From: DASPJR01 sp035628505
GTDB lineage: Bacteria > Planctomycetota > SZUA-567 > H5-PLA8
Assembly: GCA_035628505.1 (NCBI GenBank)
Contig: DASPJR010000031.1
Location: forward strand, 1 to 18,362
Length of the DNA stretch: 18,362 bases
Reading direction: 5' to 3'
The notes under the pieces were generated by a model, which ran no database searches, was not told where the DNA came from, and saw only the letters and a list, made by a program, of their open reading frames with translations. A program made the translations under genes and the position numbers. Below are positions 1-6,748 of the stretch, piece by piece (position 1 is the stretch's first letter; every line of letters starts with the position of its first letter).

Positions 1-2
1 CC

Positions 3-3000
3 TGGGATACAGGCACGCAGATGCTCTGCCTCTACATCGCCCAGATTCCCAACAGCCCCGTGATCACCAGTGCCACGACGGCCTCGGGCTCCGACGGCGT
101 GCCGTTCTCGTATCAGATTACAGCGACCAGCCAGGGTCCAGACCCGCTGAACCCGGCTGTCACGATCGACATCCCGCTGACGGACATCAACGCCTTCCTG
201 ATCGGCTCCGATCCGGCGCAGTCGCTGCTGCCTGCCGGCCTGTCTCTGGATAATCAGCGTACGATCGGGCCGGTGGCCAACATTACGAATGCGGCACTGA
301 CCGCGAACGTGGCCACGATTACCACGGCCGCGCCGCATTCATTTACGGTAGGCATGGAAGTGCTGATCCAGCTCAGTCCGCAAAGCCCGACTTTCGATGG
401 TGAGTACGTCATCACCAGCGTTCCGACGCCCACGACATTTACCTACTCCCGCACCAGCCCGAATGTGGCTGCGGCGGCTGTCACCGGGACGGCGCAGCAG
501 ACCAACCCGAACTTCGGCCTGATCAGCGGTACGCCGACGGAGTTTGGAAACTTTGATATCGTGCTGACGGCCAGCAACGTCTACGGCCTGGGCGGTGCGA
601 TCCTGCACCTGAACATCCAGCCGACGCTGGCGAACATCACCAGCCCGCTGCTGACCACCGGTATCGTCGGACTGCCCTTCACGGTGACCAGCCCATCGAA
701 CTACACGTTCACCGCAACCGGCTCGAGCGCGATCAGCTACTCGATTCCGCCCACACAGATGCCGCCGGGCCTGACGCTCAACGGAAACGTCATCTCCGGA
801 ACGCCGACACAGCGCGGTTACTATAACGTGATCGTCACGGCATCGAATCCGGCCGGCAGCGTGCAGCAGACGCTCACGATCGTTATCTACGAACGCCCGC
901 GCATCTCCAGCCCGCTCGCTGTGACGCTGACCGTCGGCGAAGTGCTCAACTACCAGCTGACGGCAACCGGTTCGCCTGAACAGCTGGTCTTCACGGCCAG
1001 CCCGGTCCCGCCGGGGACGCAGTTCACTGGCACGGCGATCGTCGGCCGCCCGACGCAGCCCGGACAGACGACGGTAACGATGGATGCGACGAACATCACC
1101 GGCCCGCTGTATACCGACCAGAGCCGCGTGCAGCTCATCATTACTGTGCTGGCAATGCAGATCACCAATAACCCTCTGCTGATCACAGGCACTCTCGGCC
1201 AGGCGATTACGCCCTTCCAGATCACCGCGACCGGCAGCCCGACATCCTTCTCGGCGATCGACCTGCCGCGCGGACTGGGCATCGATCCGGCGACGGGCAT
1301 CATCCAGGGAACACCATTGGTCGCCGGCACCTTCGAAGCCACGATTACCGCGACCAATGGAATCGGCACCGCAACCACCACGCTCATCATTGCCATCTCG
1401 CCGGGCAACGGCATTCCGGCGATCACCAGCCCGCTGACGGCGACCGGCGTGGTCAACAGCCTCGTGCCATTCACTTACACGATCACCGGCTCAAACGGCC
1501 CGACCTCCTTTAATGCCGTGCCGGTCCAGCCGGGCCTCACGCTCGTCGACCTGGGCTTGAACCTGGATCCCGCCACCGGCCTGATCAGCGGTCGGCCGAC
1601 AGTCTCCGGCACCTATGAAATCCTGCTCTCGGCGACGAACGGAGCCGGCACGGGCACTGCCACTCTCGTGCTCGGTATCAGCTCGCAGCCAGGCGCGCCG
1701 GCGATCGTCAGCCCGCTGTCGGCCACGGCGATGCAGGGTATCAACTTCATCTACCAGATCGAAGGCAGCAACAGCCCGACGTCCTTCGGTGCGAGCATCA
1801 ACGGCAACTCCATCGGCACCATCGGCCTCTCCGTGGACGCGAACACCGGCGTCATCTCTGGTGCTCCCACCACGGCAGGCGTGTTCAGTATCCTGATTTC
1901 CGCCAGCAACGGCACTGGCCAGCCGGGCACAGCAACCCTGACGCTCACCGTCCTGCAGCCTGCGGTGCCGGCCATCACCAGCGCTCTGACGGCCTCGGGC
2001 ACGGTCGGCAACAGCTTCTTCTACGTCATCGACGCCTCGGGCTTCCCCGCGGTGTACGGAGCCACCAGCCTGCCGCCGGGATTGACGGTTGATCCCACGA
2101 CGGGCGTCATCGCCGGCACGCCGCTGCTGGCCGGCATCTACAGCGTCCCGATCAGCGCCGGCAACATCTACGGCGTGGCGACCGCGACCCTGGTCATTAC
2201 CATTGGAACAGTGCCTGGCGCGCCGGTGATCACCAGCTCAACCAGCGTGTTCGGTTCACTGGGCCAGCCGTTCAGCTACCAGATCACGGCGACCAACGGT
2301 CCGACGAGCTTCAACGCAATCAACCTGCCGCCTGGACTGTCGATTAACACCGTCACCGGCCTGATCTCCGGAACGCCGGTGACTGTCGCAACGACCACGG
2401 CCATCATCCTGGCGGTGAACACGATCGGAACCGGCAGCGCGCAGCTCACAATCTCGATCGCCTCGCCGTTCCCGACGATCACCAGTGCCACGGACCTGAC
2501 CGGCAACGTGGGCGTTCCGTTCAGCTACCAGATCACGGCGACCGGCCTGCAGCCGATCACCTTCACGGTCTCGCAGCTGCCTCCGGGCCTGTCGCTGAGC
2601 GGCAACATGATCACCGGCATCCCGACCACTGAAGGCGTGACCAACGCGATCATCACGGCGACCAACTCGCTGGGACCGACGCTGACGCCGATCCGAATCA
2701 CCATCGGACCGGCCGTTCCGCCAACAATCCTCAGCAGCCTGAACCTCCTGACGATGGTCAACGTGCCGGTAGGCTACACGATCATCGCAACCGGTTCGGT
2801 GCCGATGGTGCTGACCGCCACCGGCCTGCCGCCGGGGCTGATCCAGGCCGGCGACTCGATCGTCGGTGCTCCGACCACACCTGGCAGCTACGCGGTGACG
2901 CTGACGGCGACCAACCCGGGCGGCACGGACATCAAGACACTGCTCATCACCGTGCTGACGCTGGCGCCGAACGTGGATACCGACGGCGACGGCTTCCCGG

Positions 3001-3515
3001 ATGAACTGGAAATCGCGCTGGGCACCGACCCGCTGAGCCCCGCGTCGACTCCGTTCCGCGGAGCCCCCGCCAATGCCGATCCGTTCCACCTCGCGGCGCC
3101 GAAGCTCTCGGTGAAGATGGACTTCACGGCGCTGGAGAAGGACTCGCTGACGCTGACCGGCAGCCTGCCGCTTCCGGGCGGATTCACGGCTCCGGGACAG
3201 CGCATGGTGGTGGACATCGGCGGCGTGATCCGCAGTGTCACCCTCGATCGGCGCGGCGCGTACACGAGCGTCGATAAGAAGACCAGCATGAAGCTCAATG
3301 CGCGCAAGCCGAGTCCGGCGGGCGTGAACGGCAAGTACTCGATCAAGCTGCGCGGCACCTTCCGCCAGCAGCTCTCCGATGAAAAGATTGACAACGCGCC
3401 GGCGACAAAGTCTCCGCGCGACGTGATCCTGATCATCCTGGTGAGCGAAGTGGCCTACGAGAAGACCACGACGATCCTGTACAGCACCAAGAACAACAAG
3501 GGCTCGGGCAGGTAA
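3..3515 (+). CDS. Large surface protein with ten putative-Ig (He_PIG-type) repeats, 5'-truncated
   Basis: The reading frame is open from nt 3 with no stop, so the gene begins upstream and the ATG at nt 21 is probably internal. Ten repeats of about 80-110 residues follow, each opening with a variant of PxITSPLTATGxxG, then FSYQITA, LPPGL, TGxISGTP and a TITATN strand. This is the putative-Ig (He_PIG) pattern of bacterial surface proteins. The first repeat is split by a roughly 75-residue insert (about nt 270-495) with the NVATITTAAPHSFTVG motif seen in phage-tail-like and adhesin-like proteins. After the last repeat, DTDGDGFPDELE (about nt 2973) is a thrombospondin type-3/EF-like calcium-binding motif. 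A non-repetitive C-terminal domain of about 150 residues ends the protein. I see no LPXTG or PEP-CTERM sorting signal. Adhesion or a cell-surface structural role is inferred. The stop is followed by a strong terminator. Confidence 0.88.
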   Translation, partial: WDTGTQMLCLYIAQIPNSPVITSATTASGSDGVPFSYQITATSQGPDPLNPAVTIDIPLTDINAFLIGSDPAQSLLPAGLSLDNQRTIGPVANITNAALTANVATITTAAPHSFTVGMEVLIQLSPQSPTFDGEYVITSVPTPTTFTYSRTSPNVAAAAVTGTAQQTNPNFGLISGTPTEFGNFDIVLTASNVYGLGGAILHLNIQPTLANITSPLLTTGIVGLPFTVTSPSNYTFTATGSSAISYSIPPTQMPPGLTLNGNVISGTPTQRGYYNVIVTASNPAGSVQQTLTIVIYERPRISSPLAVTLTVGEVLNYQLTATGSPEQLVFTASPVPPGTQFTGTAIVGRPTQPGQTTVTMDATNITGPLYTDQSRVQLIITVLAMQITNNPLLITGTLGQAITPFQITATGSPTSFSAIDLPRGLGIDPATGIIQGTPLVAGTFEATITATNGIGTATTTLIIAISPGNGIPAITSPLTATGVVNSLVPFTYTITGSNGPTSFNAVPVQPGLTLVDLGLNLDPATGLISGRPTVSGTYEILLSATNGAGTGTATLVLGISSQPGAPAIVSPLSATAMQGINFIYQIEGSNSPTSFGASINGNSIGTIGLSVDANTGVISGAPTTAGVFSILISASNGTGQPGTATLTLTVLQPAVPAITSALTASGTVGNSFFYVIDASGFPAVYGATSLPPGLTVDPTTGVIAGTPLLAGIYSVPISAGNIYGVATATLVITIGTVPGAPVITSSTSVFGSLGQPFSYQITATNGPTSFNAINLPPGLSINTVTGLISGTPVTVATTTAIILAVNTIGTGSAQLTISIASPFPTITSATDLTGNVGVPFSYQITATGLQPITFTVSQLPPGLSLSGNMITGIPTTEGVTNAIITATNSLGPTLTPIRITIGPAVPPTILSSLNLLTMVNVPVGYTIIATGSVPMVLTATGLPPGLIQAGDSIVGAPTTPGSYAVTLTATNPGGTDIKTLLITVLTLAPNVDTDGDGFPDELEIALGTDPLSPASTPFRGAPANADPFHLAAPKLSVKMDFTALEKDSLTLTGSLPLPGGFTAPGQRMVVDIGGVIRSVTLDRRGAYTSVDKKTSMKLNARKPSPAGVNGKYSIKLRGTFRQQLSDEKIDNAPATKSPRDVILIILVSEVAYEKTTTILYSTKNNKGSGR

Positions 3516-3541
3516 CCTGAACGCCATCCTGATCCGAAAGA

Positions 3542-3571
3542 AACGGCTCGCCTCGCGCGAGCCGTTTTTAT
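3542..3571 (+). terminator. Rho-independent terminator after the Ig-repeat gene
   Basis: A perfect 10-bp stem (AACGGCTCGC, 3542-3551, with GCGAGCCGTT, 3557-3566) closes a 5-nt loop. It is followed by a T-rich tract, TTTTTATTT. It lies 27 nt after the stop codon of the upstream gene and before the convergent gene at 3699. Confidence 0.93.
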
Positions 3572-3595
3572 TTCCAGGCGGCTAAAGGGCAACAG

Positions 3596-3686
3596 CTTCA
3601 ACACAAAAGACTCAAAGACGCAAAGACAGGATGAAGTCTGGTTTCCCTCTTCGATCTCCGTGACCTCCGTGCCCTCCGTGTTGAAG
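3596..3686. repeat. Convergent spacer with period-8 and period-9 arrays inside an inverted repeat
   Basis: The outer ends CTTCAACAC (3596-3604) and GTGTTGAAG (3678-3686) are perfect inverted repeats. Inside the left end is a period-8 array (AAAGACT, CAAAGACG, CAAAGACA). Inside the right end is a period-9 array (TCCGTGACC, TCCGTGCCC, TCCGTGTTG). The CTTCAAC start recurs in other spacers at 4814 and 8171, so this is one of a family of spacer elements. No coding is apparent. Confidence 0.7.
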
Positions 3687-3698
3687 TCGTGTTCCCGT

Positions 3699-4772
3699 TT
3701 ATCCAAATTCTTTCCACATCGCGATCAGCCATTGCGTGCGGAAGGTCTTCATCATCGACCAGCGGTCAAGAAACGGTTCTTCGGGCGCTTCGTCGCATTT
3801 ATGATAAAGCCAGCGTGCCCTCAAGACGCCGGCGAGTTCCTCGTCTTTACACGCCAGGTCGCGCAGCACTTTGTCTTCGGCGCAGAGATAGAATTCGACG
3901 ATCTCACGCGCCGCCTGCATGAGCGTCTGTCGCAGCGTCTTGCCGAACACAACGACGCACGCGCGATCGAGCTTCGCTCGCGAGGCAAAGTTCATCCGCA
4001 GAAACAGCGGCGTCTCGTTGCCGCCGCGCTGGCGCCGCTCCCACGCGTCGAGAAGCTCCTGCGTGCGCCGCGCGAGTTCCGCCGCTGGCGTCTCCTCCTG
4101 CTCCGCCCAGCAGTCCAGCCCGCTGGGACCGCCGGCGTCCCGCCGGCTGGGATCGCCGGCGTCTCGCCGGCCCTTCGTGGCGCGGGCGTTCTGTGCGCGA
4201 TCATGCGGCAATACAAAACACCGCTGCTGCGCCAGCGCCCCCGGCGAGCCCCAGATCGAAAACGCCGCCGCCTTGAACTGCTCCATCAACACGCCTCTCA
4301 TTCGGCGCAGCTTGAGCCCGTCGAGCAGCTCGCCGCCCGAGACGTTCTGAATCTCCTGCGTGAGCTGCGTCAGCTTCGCCGCGCTCAGACCCAGTTTCTC
4401 ACACAGCCGCGCGAGCGACACCGCGCCGTTGCTCGCACAGTCCCACGAGTTCACATCCTCCGCGCGCGATTCCATCGATAGCAACTGCAGCTCCGTCCGC
4501 GCATGCGCAATCAAGAATTCGCTCGCGCGTTTCTCTTCGCGCTTCACGCACTTCACGATCCAGCGCATCAGCCGCCGCAAGCCTTTGCGGCGCTCTTTGC
4601 GCGACAGCGTGCCTTCGTTGGCGAGTGTGATCCCCGAATGCCGCCGCCAAGGCTCGTTCTTCTTCGCGACCGGCGCGGGCTCGTCGCGCCGATCCGCTTT
4701 GTAGCGCGAGGGTTTCTCGAATGCGCCGCAGCGATTCAGGCCGGCGTTCTGGTGAGCAAAGATGATTTCCAT
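3699..4772 (-). CDS. Protein of unknown function with an AraC-like helix-turn-helix
   Basis: A 357-residue protein. The start is well supported: AAGGAGGAGG sits just 4 nt before the ATG at 4772. The N-terminal 60 residues are basic and low in hydrophobics. Around residues 118-165 the sequence SLARLCEKLGLSAAKL, then VSGGELLDGLKLRRMRGVL, has the spacing of an AraC-type helix-turn-helix, with the LR--R of the second helix region. The C-terminal third is helical and rich in Arg, Glu and Trp. There is no signal peptide or membrane segment. Odd feature: an in-frame stretch of about 16 residues (RRDAGDPSRRDAGGPSG) is encoded by a GC-rich 24-nt tandem repeat also found as related units in the nearby spacer. 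A regulator role is inferred only from the helix-turn-helix. The gene stands alone between two repeat-filled spacers. Confidence 0.7.
   Translation of the reverse strand: MEIIFAHQNAGLNRCGAFEKPSRYKADRRDEPAPVAKKNEPWRRHSGITLANEGTLSRKERRKGLRRLMRWIVKCVKREEKRASEFLIAHARTELQLLSMESRAEDVNSWDCASNGAVSLARLCEKLGLSAAKLTQLTQEIQNVSGGELLDGLKLRRMRGVLMEQFKAAAFSIWGSPGALAQQRCFVLPHDRAQNARATKGRRDAGDPSRRDAGGPSGLDCWAEQEETPAAELARRTQELLDAWERRQRGGNETPLFLRMNFASRAKLDRACVVVFGKTLRQTLMQAAREIVEFYLCAEDKVLRDLACKDEELAGVLRARWLYHKCDEAPEEPFLDRWSMMKTFRTQWLIAMWKEFG
4124..4171. repeat. 24-nt tandem GCCGGC repeat inside a coding region
   Basis: Two adjacent 24-nt units (4124-4147 and 4148-4171) differ at two positions. Each holds GCCGGCGTC flanked by a second GCCGGC. 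The length is a multiple of three, so the surrounding minus-strand gene stays open and reads RRDAG repeats. Related units occur in the spacer at 5988-6051. Confidence 0.85.
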
Positions 4773-4813
4773 GATTCCTCCTCCTTTGTGACGGGCGACA
4801 AACGGAATAACGA

Positions 4814-4853
4814 CTTCAACGCAGAGGCGCAGAGAGCGCAGAGTACGCAGAGA
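4814..4853. repeat. Short tandem array of CGCAGAG units
   Basis: After a CTTCAA start, CGCAGAG recurs every 8-9 nt four times. It belongs to the same spacer family as 3596-3686 and 8171-8208. It lies about 40 nt upstream of the minus-strand AraC-like gene. Confidence 0.7.
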
Positions 4854-4885
4854 TTGATTTTTGATGGTGCTGTGGCCGCGATGTA

Positions 4886-4957
4886 ACGCCGCTTTTCTAG
4901 CGGCGAGTCACTCCGTGACGTTTTGAGCGACTCGCGAATTGAAAATTCGCGTTACAA
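4886..4957. repeat. Run of small perfect hairpins
   Basis: Three consecutive hairpins are GCCGC/GCGGC, GTCAC/GTGAC, and CGCGAATT/AATTCGCG around a GAA loop. The last one, with its flanks GACT and GTTAC, recurs nearly unchanged at about 5698-5724 and is followed there by a variant, CGCGAACT/AGTTCGCG, with compensated bases. Confidence 0.75.
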
Positions 4958-4964
4958 AAGTGCC

Positions 4965-5160
4965 GGGTGGCCCGGCCCAACGGGCCGGGTCGCGAAGCGA
5001 CAAGAAGCCACAGCATCGACGCTGCAGTCGTTTGCGTGCGGCGATTCTTGAACGACTTTGACCTGCAGCGCTCTAAAAAAGGTGAGCAGTTGATCGACTG
5101 CCACGTTTCAGCTGGGGCTTCTTGTGCCTTCGGCACCCGGCCCGTTGGGCCGGGCCACCC
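4965..5160. repeat. 196-bp inverted-repeat element with covarying inner hairpins
   Basis: The 45-nt arms 4965-5009 and 5116-5160 are reverse complements except for a central 9-mer. On the left the 9-mer is CGCGAAGCG (4991-4999). On the right, read on the minus strand, it is GCCGAAGGC. Both are 3-bp mini-hairpins around GAA, so the stem bases changed together. Each arm also contains CCCGGCCC/GGGCCGGG as a hairpin. The roughly 106-nt core shows no gene. There is no evident target-site duplication. Confidence 0.85.
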
Positions 5161-5175
5161 AGCGGTCGTGCCGTT

Positions 5176-5404
5176 CCTTGCCCCAAAGGGGCAACGTCTC
5201 AAAGCCCAGGGTTGGCCCGCATGGGCATACCCTGGGTTGGGAGTGCGGTCTGATGCATCACAACCACAACGTGGTTGCGTCAAAACCCGTGCGGCGCGGT
5301 CCGACGCAACCCCTTCAGGGTTGAATGCGAACACGGACCGTATACCCAGGGTAGCGCCGCGGGCGCAACCCTGGGCTTTGCTACATTTCCCCTTCGGGGA
5401 AAGG
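5176..5404. repeat. Nested palindrome: two inverted ~105-nt multi-hairpin modules
   Basis: Left module 5176-5281 and right module 5303-5404 are inverted copies of an ordered set of three hairpins, joined by a 21-nt centre. Hairpin 1 is TGCCCC/GGGGCA on the left and TTCCCC/GGGGAA on the right. Hairpin 2 has a shared outer stem, CCCAGGGT/ACCCTGGG, and different inner stems (GCCC/GGGC versus GCGCC/GGCGC). Hairpin 3 is CAACCAC/GTGGTTG versus CAACCC/GGGTTG. Shared linkers such as TTGCGTC lie between them. No coding potential is credible. Confidence 0.85.
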
Positions 5405-5440
5405 GAGCCGTAACACCGCCGCTCGCCAGGCGGCACCAAG

Positions 5441-5676
5441 CGCCTCGGAGAGGCGCAGGATATTAGCCGGGTGGCAAGCGAGCGGCAGCGAGCGCGGCCC
5501 CCGGAATACAGCGTCGATTTACGATCAAGCGCCCCAGCGGGGCGCAGGATGAACCGCGCGCCAATGCGGCGCCCTTCCAGGGCGCGATCCAATGGTTGAC
5601 GATTATTCCGGTGGCCGCGCGCTGCGCGCTTGCCACCGGCTAATGTCCCGGCGCTCCTCCGGAGCGCACTGGCCGG
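5441..5676. repeat. Composite palindromic repeat, copy A (~236 bp)
   Basis: This is nearly identical to 5758-5989. It holds, in order, hairpins GCCTC/GAGGC, a GTGGCAAGCG block, GCGCCCC/GGGGCGC, GCGCCC/GGGCGC, a second GTGGC/GCCAC block and GCGCTCC/GGAGCGC. The second half read on the minus strand follows the same order as the first half, so the unit is itself an inverted duplication. No gene. Confidence 0.85.
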
Positions 5677-5757
5677 CTAACGCGGCGGTCCAATGGTGAC
5701 TCGCGAATTGAAAATTGGCGTTACATACGCTCGCGAACTGAAGTTCGCGCCACTACG

Positions 5758-5989
5758 CGCCTCGGAGAGGCGCGCAGGATATTATCGGGTGGCAAGCGAG
5801 CGGCAGCGTGGCCCCCGGAATACAATGTCGATTTACGATCAAGCGCCCAAGCGGGGCGCCGGATGAACCGCGCGCCCTGCGGCGCCCTTCCAGGGCGCGA
5901 TCCAATGGTTGACGATTATTCCGGTGGCCGCGCGCTGCGCGCTTGCCACCGGCTAATGTCCGGGCGCTCCTCCGGAGCGCACGGGCCGG
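5758..5989. repeat. Composite palindromic repeat, copy B (~232 bp)
   Basis: Direct copy of 5441-5676 with scattered substitutions and short indels. Long identical stretches include GTCGATTTACGATCAAGCGC and AATGGTTGACGATTATTCCG. It is preceded by a copy of the CGCGAATT hairpin pair and runs into the GCCGGC 20-mer array. Confidence 0.85.
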
Positions 5990-6051
5990 CGGGACGCCGG
6001 CGGTCGCAGCGGGAGGCCGGCTGTTCGAGCGGGACGCCGGCGGTTCCAACC
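5988..6051. repeat. 20-mer tandem array of GCGGGACGCCGGCGG units
   Basis: Three units of about 20 nt occur side by side, each a variant of GCGGGACGCCGGCGGTTCCA. They are related to the 24-nt units at 4124-4171, which lie inside the neighbouring gene. Confidence 0.8.
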
Positions 6052-6099
6052 GGTGTCCTGGAATGCCGGCAAGGGTTGATAAGTCAAAGTGACCCGATC

Positions 6100-6200
6100 T
6101 GTCGCCCCGTTCCGGGGCTTACGGTTATCAGGGGGGCGCTCGTTCCCAGGGCTGGCGCCTTGGGCTACTATGCTGCCGCCCGCTTCGCGGGCTGACGGCT
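6100..6200. repeat. Cluster of GC-rich hairpins
   Basis: GCCCC/GGGGC, CCCAGGGC/GCCTTGGG and GCCCGC/GCGGGC (loop TTC) follow one another. They use the same building style as the upstream palindromes. No gene is seen. Confidence 0.6.
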
Positions 6201-6230
6201 GCTGCTTCCCTGAAGAGCTACGGAATTTGG

Positions 6231-6281
6231 ACCAGAAACCACAAACCACAAACCAGAAACCAGAAACTACAAACCACAAAC
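6231..6281. repeat. Heptanucleotide array (AACCAGA/AACCACA)
   Basis: Seven units with strict 7-nt spacing read AACCAGA, AACCACA or AACTACA. The same heptad word forms the hairpin arms between tRNA-Tyr and tRNA-Arg (17356-17440), although here only one arm is present. Confidence 0.8.
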
Positions 6282-6320
6282 GCCAGCCCTTTATCTATAC
6301 AACGGATGAAATATCGAAAT

Positions 6321-6380
6321 TGAACGTCCAGTTGTGTTGAGTTGTCTCCAGTCGTCTTGAGTAGCGTACAGTCGTGTGTG
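6321..6380. repeat. Decanucleotide array (GTYGTSTTGA)
   Basis: Six diverged units at exact 10-nt spacing read, for example, GTTGTGTTGA, GTTGTCTCCA, GTCGTCTTGA and GTAGCGTACA. The spacing differs from the heptads and from the 8/9-nt arrays elsewhere in the window. Confidence 0.65.
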
Positions 6381-6435
6381 CTTTACAAGTGTTGACAGGC
6401 GCGAAAGACTACGGACGGCTAACCCCTCACCCCTA

Positions 6436-6458
6436 CCCTCTCCCACAGGGGGAGAGGG
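6436..6458. repeat. CCCTCTCCC/GGGAGAGGG hairpin
   Basis: A perfect 9-bp stem (6436-6444 with 6450-6458) closes a 5-nt loop, preceded by a CCCCTCACCCCTA run. This C-rich hairpin type is widespread in bacterial spacers. There is no T-tract, so I do not call it a terminator. Confidence 0.7.
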
Positions 6459-6748
6459 AGGCGCGCACTCTGCCGCAGGGCGCGGACTCATCCCAACTCT
6501 CCCACAGAGGAAAGGGGATCGGCGCGGCCGACTCGCGGTACTTCGAGCCTACGTCATTCCACTTTCGTCGCATGAACTCTATGCCTGCGCGAGTCTCTGT
6601 TGAAGTCGTGTTCGCTTGGTCTTTTACTTCGGAAGCGGGGCTCGTCGCATATACGATACGTGCAATCCGCACTTGCGATTGGCGGCGCGTTTCTTAAACA
6701 CGATCTCTTGTGCTCGCTGACGCGGAAATCGGCGCGCACGGGAAAATA

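Larger units (their letters stand above)
4773..6748. other. Long gene-free, palindrome-rich spacer
   Basis: Nearly 2 kb separates the AraC-like gene from the MFS gene. Open frames here run through palindromes, have no ribosome binding sites, and translate into Arg/Gly/Pro-rich strings, so I call none of them. The content is a CGCAGAG array, small hairpins, a 196-bp inverted-repeat element, a ~229-bp nested palindrome, two copies of a ~235-bp composite repeat, a 20-mer array, heptad and decad arrays, and a C-rich hairpin. These are listed separately. Nt 6460-6748 hold nothing I recognise apart from the upstream region of the MFS gene. Confidence 0.75.

Noticed and set aside
2256..3527. 423-residue minus-strand open frame under the Ig-repeat gene
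   Set aside because: It is an Arg-rich antisense shadow of a clear plus-strand coding region and covers the terminator-proximal stop.
4965..5160. Insertion sequence
   Set aside because: The centre has no transposase frame and there is no target-site duplication. At most it is a non-autonomous element.
4897..5592. 231-residue minus-strand open frame in the palindrome region
   Set aside because: It runs through inverted repeats, gives low-complexity Arg/Gly/Pro strings, and has no ribosome binding site or recognisable domain.
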